A stretch of 64,000 nt of DNA from Zygnema cylindricum (GCA_037447655.1 JBBHKE010001736.1:62001-126000); one strand, 5' to 3'; shown: positions 34,988 to 46,056, counted from the stretch's first letter. The notes: a model not told the origin generated them from the letters alone. Translations and numbers: made by a program.

Positions 34988-35724
34988 TGAAAGGATCGAA
35001 TAATAAAACACTGAGTGCAAATGCCAGCGGAAGCATAAATGAATATAACACACACAAGAGAAAGATTATCCCAAGGAAGCCAATATATTCCACGGAGAAC
35101 TTTTCTTACACAATTTCCTCACACCCTCAAAACACTCTCACTTCTAACTCCACTTAATGATATAGAAGATACTCTTCACTACCCTCCTCTAACTCCTCAA
35201 GAAACATCACAAAGCTATCAAACTCCCTCAACTCCTTGAACTCCTTCATAACCTACAAGGAGGATCAACTCTCGCCAAATTGATAAAAACCTCTCTCTCA
35301 CTACGCCTCAATATACTCCTTCAAACGTCACGTAACAATACCACGGTACACGATTAGAAACGCGTAAGAGTCAACGTGGTGAAAACATCCGACCGACAAC
35401 TGCAAACCGACTTGAACTACACGGTACGACTACACAAGTCAACCACGAACCGACTTGAACCACACGGTACAACTAGAACTTACGTGAACTGAAATGACCA
35501 AACATTTTCCACGTCACTTCAATAGTACGACTAGAACTCGCGTGAAACGAAACGAACAAACAATTTCTACGTCACTTCAAATATCCAGCGACGAAACTAC
35601 TTCGTCGCTAACTTCTACGTCACTTCAAATATCTAGCGACGAGACTACTTCGTCGCTGGTCGTCGCTACTTTAGCTACGAGAATGTCTCGTCGCTAAATG
35701 AGTTCTCAGTACAAAATCCTAACA
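34988..35724 (-). repeat. 3' LTR of family C
   Basis: On the minus strand it runs TGTTAGGATTTTG...CCTTTCA. It holds perfect hairpins with arms AGCGACGAA/TTCGTCGCT and three copies of a CTACGTCACTTCAA-like motif (TGACGT core), two of them in a tandem duplication of about 44 bp. Confidence 0.9.
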
Positions 35725-38639
35725 TTCCCCCTCTTACTGAGACACTCAAAGCCCCCTCTTACTCCATGCCTACTAATTTCTTTCTCATTTCATATACTTC
35801 TTTTGATGCTGTCAGTACACGCTCAAAAGAACGTACGCAAACGTCAACCGGAAAACTCCTCGACAAAGTAGAACAAATTTGGCTGTACAAATGTACGCCG
35901 CAACCCAAAAACAAATATACTCCTTGAATTAGAACAAAGACCACTACGATCACTATGACACAAATCGTACAGTGACAGGGACCCTCCATACATACACTTC
36001 AAATAAGACAAGACACAAATAACTCCGACACTTAAAATCAATGCTTAAACTAAGCGTACAATGGTTGCTAAGCTGCCAACCGACGCTAACACAAATCCCA
36101 CAATGTAAAACTTAACAATCCCCTTCTCAATGTGGGAATTGTCAAACCACCACTTCAACTCCAAAATAACGTAAACGAACTTTCACAAAACAACAAAAGA
36201 CAAACTAGACGACCACGCGACAAACACGCTACAGCCGATATAAATTTGAGTCTAACAATCCCCCTCTCAAACTTGTAATGATTAAACTAATCACAACTTA
36301 AAACTTCCCCTCCGTAAAACATCATGAAGTATACTTAAACAACAAATTAAAACACCAAATTAATGTACGAAACAAAGCATCAAATGTCCAACGTAAGAAA
36401 CAGTTATATCTCCTCGCGATTTTTCCAAAGAACGCCAAATCGAATAATCCTCCAACAAAATCCTTGCAAACTTCAATCAACTCCAAATGTCGTAGTTCCC
36501 TCTGAAACGTTACAACTTGATTGCAATTTTTTTCCTTAAATCATCATTCAAAATTCTTCCGTAACTTCGCTCGTCAAAATTCACGCATACGCCACATGGC
36601 GCTTCTCCATTTGTTCTTAGAATCTTAAAAGAAAACAAAATGCCGCTCCAAAAAAAACGTACCAGGGCGGTGAAATTTCGAAATCAAAATAAATGAAAAG
36701 TCCACGCCACAAATTCACGTCAAATAACTCTTTGTCACAACCTCCATCAGAATTAGCACTTCCAAATATTTTTTTTTGTCAACTGAAACCATAGTCACAT
36801 CCACATGGTACAATAAGGTACCGAAAGATCCGCGTAAACAAACTTTAATAACTCTATGACCGACAAAATCTGACGACGACCAACACGGCCGCCTGAATAT
36901 CCAACATCATCGTTCATTGCCTAATGTACGTCAAGCGTCCAACCGGCTCTTCATACGGAATTACTTGTCCTCCTCTCATATATAACCAAAAATAAACTTC
37001 ATTTTTTCCTCTTTCTCAACACTCTTCTCTTCTACCGCCTCCAATATCGTTTCCCACTCTTCAACCTCTCTTAATTTAGAAAACGACTGTGGGCTTCCAA
37101 CAGCATTCTCGCAAACAAAATTCTCAACAGATAAAGTTGATTTTTCCTCACATCAAAAAAATAAAATGAAGCGAGTTTGAAATCTTTTCTCCTTGCCAAA
37201 AATAAGAAAGCTTATTCGGCCTCTTCTCCCTCATAACTTGAATCTCATTTGAAAAAATTTGTTCTCTCCTTTTATCTTCCTCCGATTCGGATTTGTTAAA
37301 TCTAAATTAGAACTCGATTTAAAACCTTTAAATTTCCGAGAATTCAAAATACACTCGAGAAATATAAAATTTATCACTCCAATCATCAATGTAAAATTCA
37401 ATGTCACTCTTAATGTCAACATTTTCCTTCAACTATTCAAACCGAAATGGACATGCGCTTTCTCCTCCAATGCCGAATGCACAATGGACAAGAAATCATG
37501 AATTTGGCTCTCCTCATAAAAAAATCAAAATTTTCTCTTATTCTTCATCTCCTGTCATCGAATTAATCATTAATATGCGAATCGGAAAATTATAGTCCGT
37601 CGTCGGTATAATTTCCAAACTCAAAATAATTTGTAAATTCAACACGGCCGCAACTTATACCGCGATCACCTCAATCGCCATTTTTGCGATCTCTTCCACT
37701 ACCGACATAGTTTAACAAAGAAAAAAAAATGTTCTCAAGCTCTTTAAATGCCACCTCTCCTCCTCGGAATTCTAAGTGACAGTTTACCTCTTCTCTTTCT
37801 TCACATACTCGTCTCCTCCACTCTCATCTCCATCTCCATCAAAATAGGAATTTGAATTATCCGGCAAATGATTCTTTTCCTTTTCTCCTCTTGACTCAGA
37901 TTGTAATAGGCCATCAATATACCCCATCAATTTGTTGAAATCTTTCGGAAATTGATCTTCCAAATTAGTCGCTCCATACATCCGAATTCTTCTTTAAATA
38001 AAACTCAAAAAAAATGGTTTCTCCAAACAAACGTCGAAGCCGCCAAGAGGGAAGGAGTACTCTTCTTCCTTCCGAGAGAATAATCTCTCACTACCTCCAC
38101 TTCGTCTCTACTCTTATCTTCTTTCAAACCCAAAATAAGAATCTGATTTCTCCTCTTTTTCATTTTCTTCATCTTCGTCAATTTTTTCAATCCTCCTCTT
38201 TGTCAATAAATGGCCAAAACAGCCGGTAAAGCAACCGGTCTTTCGCTAACACGAAACTCCTCCTCTTCTTCCTCCTAATCACGGACACATTAAAACTTCA
38301 CTTCAACAAAATCCACAACAAAAAAAAATGTGCAGTCATTGACGACAAAAAATCAAATAAATTTGTACACACTCGAACTGCGGACAGAAATTGAGAATGC
38401 CAAACTTGAATGACTCTTCTTCCAAACTGACCGGCGATTTAGGTAATCGCCACACCATTCACCTCGATTCACTTCGAATAACGTCTTCAATAAATGAACG
38501 TACAAAAGTACGAAATAAAACTCCCTCCAAAAAAGATCTTCAAAATGTCGAGATTCATTTTCAACTCACGACAACACACTTATTTTCTTCTTCATAACCC
38601 ACTCCTTTACACCTCACTCAATATACCACATCGGCAACT

Positions 38640-38960
38640 TCATTTCTCCCCCCAAAAGAAATTTATCTTCTTCTCTTCACTCTTCTTTCCACTCTTCTTC
38701 TCTTTCATCAAATCACTCTTTTTAATAAACTTCTCATCACACTTTTCTTCACTCCTCTCTTCAATTTTAAATTCACTCTTCTCTTCTTCACCTTCTTCAA
38801 CTTCATCGACTACTTCCTCGGATTCTTCATCTACTTCTTCTTCATCATCTTCTTCTTCTTCTACTTCAAATAAAGAATCACCTCCATCCGGATCGGGATC
38901 CGGTTCATTCATCAAAAGATAAATGAATTTTCTTCCTCCCATCTCAATCTGAATTTCCAC
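38640..38960 (-). pseudogene. Acidic Gag-like remnant in family C
   Basis: A 106-codon frame rich in Glu/Asp/Lys contains EPDPDPDGGDS, matching LDPDPDGGDSDDSDEE of family B Gag. No capsid domain or zinc knuckle follows. Because the rest is low complexity, protein-level function is doubtful. The shared motif mainly shows descent from a family B-like element. Confidence 0.5.
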
Positions 38961-39119
38961 ATCGGATTGATTTTAATTCACTCTTCTCTTCTTTGCATTC
39001 TTCGCCTCCTTCAACTTCTTCGAACTCTTCTTCTTTGACTTCATAATAAGTATCACCTCCATCATCATAATATCCACAATAATTGTTGTCAAAAGAAAAA
39101 CAACCTTCACCTCATCTTC

Positions 39120-39300
39120 AGTCTTTGTTTTAGTCTTCGTCTTCAATCTCCGTCTTCGTCTTCGTCTTCCACTTCGTCTTCAGTTTTCATCTTCGTCTTC
39201 AGTCTTCATCTTCGTCTTCTGTCCTCATATTCGTCTTCAAACTTTGTCTTTGTCTTCTCTTTTCGTCTTCAATCTGTCGTCTTCGTTGTCAATCCTTTTC
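39120..39300 (-). repeat. GAAGAC/GAAGACGAA-type short repeat
   Basis: The plus strand reads repeated gtcttc/cgtcttc words over about 170 bp (coding Glu-Asp runs on the minus strand). It lies near the 5' end of the family C interior. Confidence 0.75.
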
Positions 39301-39354
39301 GCCTTTAATCGTCTCCATCTCCATCATCAAAACACTCATGGAGCACTACAACCT

Positions 39355-39366
39355 GCTCCGATACCA
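39355..39366 (-). other. Primer-binding site of family C (tRNA-iMet 3' end)
   Basis: Minus-strand TGGTATCGGAGC lies two bases inside the 5' LTR. It has the same one-base variant and the same 2-bp offset as family B, and the next bases (AGG...GCTCCAT) also resemble the family B leader. Confidence 0.8.
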
Positions 39367-39368
39367 AT

Positions 39369-40105
39369 TGAAAGGATCGAATAATAAAACACTGAGTGCA
39401 AATGCCAGCGGAAGCATAAATGAATAAAACACACACAAGAGAAAGATTACCCCAAGGAAGCCAATATATTCCACGGAGAACTTTTCTTACACAATTTCCT
39501 CACACCCTCAAAACACTCTCACTTCTAACTCCACTTAATGATATAGAAGATACTCTTCACTACCCTCCTCTAACTCCTCAAGAAACATCACAAAGCTATC
39601 AAACTCCCTCAACTCCTTGAACTCCTTCATAACCTACAAGGAGGATCAACTCTCGCCAAATTGATAAAAACCTCTCTCTCACTACGCCTCAATATACTCC
39701 TTCAAACGTCACGTAACAATACCACGGTACACGATTAGAAACGCGTAAGAGTCAACGTGGTGAAAACATCCGACCGACAACTGCAAACCGACTTGAACTA
39801 CACGGTACGACTACACAAGTCAACCACGAACCGACTTGAACCACACGGTACAACTAGAACTTACGTGAACTGAAATGACCAAACATTTTCCACGTCACTT
39901 CAATAGTACGACTAGAACTCGCGTGAAACGAAACGAACAAACAATTTCTACGTCACTTCAAATATCCAGCGACGAAACTACTTCGTCGCTAACTTCTACG
40001 TCACTTCAAATATCTAGCGACGAAACTACTTCGTCGCTGGTCGTCGCTACTTTAGCTACGAGAATGTCTCGTCGCTAAATGAGTTCTCAGTACAAAATCC
40101 TAACA
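39369..40105 (-). repeat. 5' LTR of family C
   Basis: It is the same 737 bp as the left copy. The differences seen are gaataaaac/gaatataac, gattacccc/gattatccc and gacgaaact/gacgagact. Confidence 0.9.
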
Positions 40106-40225
40106 GGAGGGAGGGAGAAGAGGGGAAGGAAGGAGGGAGAGGAGGGGAAGGAGGGTGGGAAGCGAGGGAAGAAGGGAGGGAGGGAGGGAGGGAGGGAGGG
40201 AGGGAGATAGAGAGAGAAGGGGCAT
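40106..40225 (+). repeat. Purine tract (GGGA)n, right part
   Basis: It is an almost pure A/G tract with an uninterrupted gggagggag run at about 40166-40206. It is the continuation of 34741-34987, split by family C. Confidence 0.9.
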
Positions 40226-40372
40226 ATTTCAAATGACTATGCAGGTGGTTTGTCTTTGTAGCCACTTTTGTTTTCGCGTGAGGTTTGTTTGTGGTTTTTT
40301 ATTTTTTAAGCGTCCTTTTTTGTTTGGGGGCCTCGATTGGTCACCTTGGAAAAATTATATATTGTTAAACAG

Positions 40373-40462
40373 GTGAAAAACGATGGTTTGGTGCAGACGG
40401 ATTTGAGTCATCGGCGCTTAATCCTACCGCAGCATGAATCACATCGCAACGTTTTTGTGGAG
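40373..40462 (+). CDS. Candidate internal exon, 30 codons, unidentified
   Basis: The segment is bounded by an acceptor (attgttaaacag) and a consensus donor (GTGAGT at 40463). It is exactly 90 nt, open and phase 0-0: VKNDGLVQTDLSHRRLILPQ followed by HESHRNVFVE. I do not recognise the protein. It lies between a purine tract and the alpha left end at 45985-46001 (once family D is removed), so it may be another captured exon. No neighbouring exon is visible. Confidence 0.35.
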
Positions 40463-40488
40463 GTGAGTTGATGTCAAGGGCAATTCAC

Positions 40489-40962
40489 TAATAAATTAGT
40501 GGCCATAACAAAGGAATAAATTAAAACAAAGGAACAGGAAAAAGTACAAAGTACATAAAGACAACAAGGACAACTGAGGCTGTCGTGAACTTAGGTTCAA
40601 TAGTAAAGAATGATAGATTAAACATAGTGAGACGCTTGAGTTTTATAGAGAACTCAAGCGTGTAGGGCGAACTAATCTAAGTCATGGTATAACTAATTTA
40701 GGTATAACTAATCTAGGTACACCTAATAAGTGGAACTACGATTAATCTAGGTATATCTAGTAGTGGAGGTACAACTAGGTAGAAAGATTCTAAGTGTTTA
40801 GTGGGAATCTTTCTAGGTAAAGATCATTATGTACAAAAAGTACATGAACACTAATTAAAGTGATACACTTAAGACTTAGTGTTCTAGGACTGAAAATATC
40901 ATGTAAAAGGACGAACTAAACAGAAGTGTTTCAATAGTACAGTAGAAGTACGAATTCCAATA
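40489..40962 (-). repeat. 3' LTR of family D
   Basis: The LTR is 474 bp, with an 11-bp perfect hairpin (ACGCTTGAGTT/AACTCAAGCGT, about 40632-40661) and several TAATCTAGGTA-like words at 40670-40760. A run of seven C (40963-40969) next to it is the polypurine tract on the minus strand. Confidence 0.88.
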
Positions 40963-40989
40963 CCCCCCCTCAATTGAAGCACGAAGATT

Positions 40990-41450
40990 TTTAGCCATCT
41001 AGGCCAGAAGAGAGAACATGTTTGTCGAATAAAGGACGAGAAAGAGGTTTGGTAAAATAGTCGGCAAGTTGATGAGAGGTAGAGCAATGAGAAAAAAAGA
41101 TCGTACCATCAACAATTTTTTCACGCGTAAAGTGGTATTGTATATCAATATGTTGTGTTCAAGTATGATGGATGGGATTTTTCATGAGGGCGAGAGCCCC
41201 TTCAGAATCACAAAAAATAGGAGTGGGAGAAGTTTGATGAAAAGAAAGATCCGTGAGGAGACGACGAAGCCAAATGGCGGTTTTAGTGGAGGAAGTACCA
41301 GCCATGTATTCATCTTTGGTAGATGAGAGAGCGACAGTTGGTTGTTTGCGGGAAAACCATGAGATAAGACCACCACCAAGGGAAAAACAAACGCTAGAAA
41401 TAGAGCGGCGTTCGTCGGTTTGATTTCCCCAGTCCGCATCACAAAATCCA
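40990..41450 (-). pseudogene. Family D RNase H
   Basis: Minus-strand reading gives DADWGNQTDERRSISSVCFS, FSRKQPTVALSSTKDEYMAG, IFCDSEGALALMKNPIHH, a premature TGA where Arg/Lys is expected, and QLADYFTKPLSRP. It is the last pol domain before the polypurine tract. Confidence 0.75.
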
Positions 41451-41605
41451 ACAAGAGAAGTATCGAGAAGAGAAGCAGAAGAAGAAGAAGGTGGAGATGA
41501 GGAAGAAGGGAGAGAAAAGGTGAGGCGCAGATGTTTAGTGCCTTGGAGGTATCTAAGGACACGTTTTGCCGCATCTGAATGAGTGGAAGTCGCACAATGA
41601 GAAAA

Positions 41606-42571
41606 TTACGATAAAATGCACACAGCAATGCAAATGTCCGGACGCGACCCGAGCATACCATACATTAACTTTCCTACGATTGACCAGTAAAGAGAACCTA
41701 CGTCTCCTTGGGCATTCCCATCGGATGTTTCTTTTCTGAGTGTAGTATTTGGATCAAGAGGTGTAGAGACAGGATTACAATTGGACATGCCAAAGGTATC
41801 TAAAAGATCGACAATATAATGTTTTTGACTCATTTGTAATAGACGTTTAGACCTATCCCTTATAATGCTAATACCTAGACAATAGTCAAGGTCACCCAAA
41901 TCAGTCATTGGCCAATAAGATGCTAGATGACTTTGACCTTGTGAATTTCCGTTTTACTGGGACCAGCCAAAATTAAATCATCGACGTAGATAATAATAAT
42001 TACTAAACTGTCACCTATACCTTTAATGTAAATACAAGGATCTGCACTAATATCTTTACAACCATCTTTTAATAAAACAGAGACAAGCGTTTTGTGACAT
42101 ACACGTGGCGCCTGTTTTAGACCGTAAATAGATTTATTCAAGCGACAGACTAAAGATTCTTGTCCTGCAACAGCGTATCCAGACGCCTGTTCCATGTAAA
42201 TGTCTTCTTCAAGATTTCCATGCAAAAAGGCAGTTTTGACGTCAAGTTGCTGAAGTTCCCAATCGTGATCGCCGCCAAAGACAAAATTGTAGGAATAGAT
42301 TCAAATTTCGCGACGGGTGCGAAATTCTCGTTGTAATCAATCCCTTTTGTTTGCAAATAACCCTTTGCCACAAGACGCGCTTGTAGCGTACAACGGAACC
42401 ATCTGCAAAGTTTTTAACCTTAAAAACCCATTTTGAACCAATGACACGTCGATTAGGTGGCAGCTCACAAAGCGTCCAAGTCTGATTCGTCATTAGAGCT
42501 TGATATTCTTCATTTGGCGCTAAAGACCACCTGTCTGCATCTAGACGCTTTAGCAATATTGGCGTGTGCAA
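41606..42571 (-). pseudogene. Family D reverse transcriptase, broken
   Basis: Pieces in at least three frames are 42242-42571 (TWTLCELPPNRRVIGSKWVF), 42150-42371 ([18 protein letters not shown]), 41923-42225 ([39 protein letters not shown]) and 41606-41908 (MTDLGDLDYCLGISIIRD, GSLYWSIVGKLMYGM). The YVDD catalytic motif is retained, but frameshifts around 42225 and 42370 and a stop near 41920 prevent a single product. Confidence 0.8.
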
Positions 42572-42988
42572 GGTTTTGAGTCACCTTCCACATAGGACGT
42601 ATAGTTCGAGTACTGCGCCGTACAGTCTGTTGTGTCTGTACAGTCTTTTGTGTCTGACCACTGGTTTGGAGATTTGTCCTGGAGGATTCCGCAAGTGGGT
42701 TTCCCAAAACTGGCGCGAAAGGTCGCGTCAAAGAATTCGTTAGATTTGTTTGGATAGAGGTGGATTCTGGCGGTACACCGTCGGCCCGTATTAATGTCGA
42801 CACTTGTAGATTGTTTGTCGCATTGAAAACGTGGTCCTGCGGCGAAATTTTTGTATAGCTGGTCGGCGCACGGAAAATATTTTTTGGAGGTATTCTATCG
42901 TTATTGCCGGTTGGCGCGCGAGCGTTGATTTCGTCAAACTTTGTCGCCGCAGAGTTTGGATCATGTGAAGAATTGTCGGCCTCAAGGA

Positions 42989-43960
42989 TTAGTGTCTGTA
43001 TAATGGCCGCGAATTCGCGGCAAAGTCAACGGGCACCGAATTCTCCAATGTGACAAAATCTGTACGAACATAGATATGTGATTCTGTCATTATGTCCGTT
43101 GGATCGTTAGAAGAAAAAATAAGAGGGAAAGGGGAATCAGCGGGGGACAAGTCTGTAGGGAAAACAATGGTTAGAGGTGTAAGAGGAAGATCTGGTACGA
43201 TTTGGCGAATAAGGGGGTCCTCATTAAAAATGACGTCACGTGTGATGATAATACGATGTGTTTTATTACAGTATATGCGGTACACCTTAGAGTGAGGAGC
43301 GTATCCGACAAATATACCTTTAATGGCCTTTGCACCCCATTTTCCATCAGTATTTGTAAGATTTTTGTAATAGGTTTCACTTCCAAAGATGCGGAAGTGA
43401 GAAACATTTGGTTTTATTTTATGCCATGCCTCAAAAGGAGTTTAGGGTTCGATTAAGTCTTTCGGCATCCCCATTTTGTTGAGGTGTATGTGGAGCAGTT
43501 AATTCATGAATTATGCCACATTCTCCTAAGAATTCAGAAATTCATGCGATATATATTCTCCTCCGTTATCACTTCTTAACATTTTTATCCGGGAGGAGAA
43601 TTGATTTTCGACGAGGGACTTAAAATGTTTGAAATGAGTAAAAGCCTCAGACTTATTTTTCATGAGATATACATGAGTGAATCGTGAGTAATCATCAATA
43701 AAGGTAATGAAATACACAAAACCACTCAAACTTGATACTCTCATTGGTGCACATACATCACTAGAAATTAAATCAAGAGGAAAATTTGATTCAGAATTGC
43801 TTTTTGGAAAAGGTAACCGAGGCATTTTGCCAATAATACATCAATGGCAAAAATCTAGAGTTTTAGCATCAAAAGAATCTAAGCCTAAAACAAGGCCTTT
43901 ACTAAGAGATACTAAGCTTTGTCTATTTAAATGGCCATATCATAAATGCCATTTGTGAAA
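42989..43960 (-). pseudogene. Family D integrase, broken
   Basis: 43526-43825 encodes the core: DLISSDVCAPMRVSSLSGFV, FIDDYSRFTHVYLMKNKSEA and [15 protein letters not shown]. It ends at a frameshift before the Glu region ([14 protein letters not shown] near 43455-43500). The C-terminal segment VYRIYCNKTHRI is in 42989-43285. It is disrupted in at least two places. Confidence 0.78.
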
Positions 43961-44185
43961 ACAAGAGGTGGAAGAAAAACAAGTTGCTACATTTGCATGC
44001 GCTAAATCTCTAAAAGTTTTTAAAATGTAGAGATTACCGCATTTAGTACCCTTTCCAAGGAAAATGCGATTTGACGAAAAAAATTGAACGTCGATTTCGG
44101 ATATGACTCCGAAACTACCATTTCTGAGCGCCGCACCCACGGAGAAGAGATTTTTTTTGAGTTGGGGAACATAGTAAACGTTCTC

Positions 44186-45307
44186 CTAAATGAGTGGTTG
44201 TGAGCTATTCTGGTTTATTGCCACCTGTCCAACAAAATTTGACGTGAGAATGGAGCTATTTCCAAGTAAAATCCGGAAAGGGGTAGATAGCATTACAAGA
44301 TTTGTCATGATGGATTCACAGCATGACATGTGGTGCGAGGCACCAAAATCTATCAACCAATCATATTTTTTACCTGAAGCATTGAAAGCATACCCATAAT
44401 CGAGTGGAGGTATGGGAGCAGGTACGCAATTGATTTGGTTGATGGGTGATGCTACTGGATTCGTTACGTCAGATTGGAGAACTGGAGGAGGTACAGTTGG
44501 CACGAATTGAAAATGAGGCGTCATATTGTACCAAGGGGGAGGAGGACCATAAGGACCGTACGAAAGGGTCATGAATGCTGCAGTGAAGTGTCCAACGGAA
44601 TTGTACGCTACAGGCGGATTGGGCGGCGATTTTGGATTTGGAGAGTTGTTTTTGTTTTGACCACCGCCGCCGCCGCCTGATGCACGTTTACGTTTACGAG
44701 CGAGAAGTGGACAAGCGTGAATAAGATGATATTTTTCTTTGGAATATCTGCAAAAAGTAGAAGATCCTGCAGCACCTGAAAAAGATGTTTTTGAAACGAC
44801 AGAAGTTAGTGCTGTGGCGTCAGATGATGTAACATGTTTTTTTAATTTTTGTCTGTTTTCTTCATAAATGAGTTGATTGGTTAAATCAGGTAAGGTGACA
44901 TTCGCAGGATTTTTGTCTACTGTACCAACAAAAGATTCAAAACTGGGCGGTAATCCTGTCAAAATTACGCTAATAAGATCTTCATGAGTTATAGGATAAT
45001 TAATGCACTTTAAACGTCCAGCGTATGATTGTACTTTTTCTATAAAAGACAACATATCTTCGAACTTATCCTTTTCAAGAAGAATGAATTCGCGTCGAAG
45101 GGCCAAACGATGTGGCCACGTGTCTGTTTCGTACGCGGCGCATAAAAGTCGCCACGCTTCATTTGTGGTTGTCGCGCTTCGTACAAGATTCGCGATTGTT
45201 CCATCCAACGACAAAATGAGATGAGACAAAGCGATGGAGTCCTTTTCTCTCCACGCAATGATTGCAGTTCGGGCGGCAGCAAAATCATCGTCTTCCTCGT
45301 CTGGCAC
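44186..45307 (-). pseudogene. Family D gag and protease start
   Basis: This 373-codon frame has a copia gag/UBN2 domain (IAWREKDSIALSHLILSLDG, TTNEAWRLLCAAYETDT, VILTGLPPSFESFVG), a degenerate zinc knuckle (FCRYSKEKYHLIHAC; the second Cys is Ser), a Gly/Asn-rich spacer and a protease start whose active site reads DFGA instead of DSGA or DTGA. The gag N-terminus (KFKGQDFYN) is visible upstream at about 45385-45415 but separated by stops. With the active-site Ser changed, the protease is predicted inactive. Confidence 0.8.
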
Positions 45308-45440
45308 GACAGAAATGATGACATCTCTTATGACTTGACCCCATAATTTTTCAAAACTGAATAAATGTTAGATGAGAAATTTTTTAGTTGTAAAAATCCT
45401 GACCTTTAAATTTATGCACTGAGTTTGACACGGCCGAAGT

Positions 45441-45455
45441 TGTGGGCCCATAACC
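45441..45455 (-). other. Primer-binding site of family D, half-tRNA-iMet type
   Basis: Directly inside the 5' LTR the minus strand reads GGTTATGGGCCCACA. Its first 14 bases match the anticodon region complement of initiator tRNA-Met, as in family A. Confidence 0.8.
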
Positions 45456-45930
45456 TAATAAATTAGTGGCCATAACAAAGGAATAAATTAAAAGAAAGGA
45501 ACAGGAAAAAGTATAAAGTACATAAAGACAGCAAGGACAACTGAGGCTGTCGTGAACTTAGGTTCAATAGTAAAAAATGATTGATTAAACATAGTGAGAC
45601 GCTTGAGTTTTATAGATGAACTCAAGCGTGTAGGGCGAACTAATCTAAGTCAAGGTATAACTAATTTAGGTATAACTAATCTAGGTACACCTAATAAGTG
45701 GAACTACGATTAATCTAGGTATATCTAGTAGTGGAGGTACAACTAGGTAGAAAGATTCTAAGTGTTTAGTGGGAATCTTTCTACGTAAAGATCATTATGT
45801 ACAAAAAATACATGAACACTAATTTAAGTGATACACTTAAGACTTAGTGTTCTAGGACTAAAAATATCATGTAAAAGGACGAACTAAACAGGAGTGTTTC
45901 AATAGTAGAGTAGAAGTACGAATTCCAATA
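45456..45930 (-). repeat. 5' LTR of family D
   Basis: The 475-bp partner of 40489-40962 has the same termini and the same 11-bp hairpin arms. The hairpin loop here is one base longer (tttatagat versus tttatagag regions). Confidence 0.88.
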
Positions 45931-45954
45931 TTCACGTCCAAACAAAAAAAAAGA

Positions 45955-46001
45955 ACATTCGTTTCCTCATCTCATTCATCATCCATTTCTAGTGTGAATG
46001 C
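45955..46001 (-). mobile_element. Family alpha left end, copy 3
   Basis: On the minus strand it begins CATTCACACTAGAAATGG and continues like 28314-28358 (gatgatgaatgaga, gaggaaacgaat). Homology then stops. The family D insertion (TTCAC) lies about 20 bp further along, so the original copy 3 extended leftwards through 40226-40488. Confidence 0.6.
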
Positions 46002-46056
46002 AACATTACAAATCGATCACCATTGGAGTTCATTCTAACAAACAAAAAATGATCTA

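Larger units (their letters stand above)
34988..40105 (-). mobile_element. Family C non-autonomous LTR retrotransposon (LARD-like), very young
   Basis: Two 737-bp LTRs (34988-35724 and 39369-40105) differ at only three positions that I can see. GGAGG duplicates flank the element (34983-34987 and 40106-40110). The minus-strand PBS TGGTATCGGAGC (39355-39366) and polypurine tract AAGAGGGGGAA next to 35724 set the orientation. The 3.6-kb interior has no protease, integrase, RT or RNase H in any frame. Only an acidic Gag-like remnant (DPDPDGGDS, shared with family B Gag) is recognisable. It must be mobilised in trans if it moved recently. Confidence 0.88.
40489..45930 (-). mobile_element. Ty1/copia retrotransposon family D, degenerate, minus strand
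   Basis: The LTRs at 40489-40962 and 45456-45930 are flanked by TTCAC duplicates (40484-40488, 45931-45935). On the minus strand the order is PBS, gag, protease, integrase, RT and RNase H. The LTRs show about 12 substitutions and one indel. The LTR ends are TATTGG...TTATTA rather than TG...CA. All genes carry frameshifts or stops. Confidence 0.9.
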
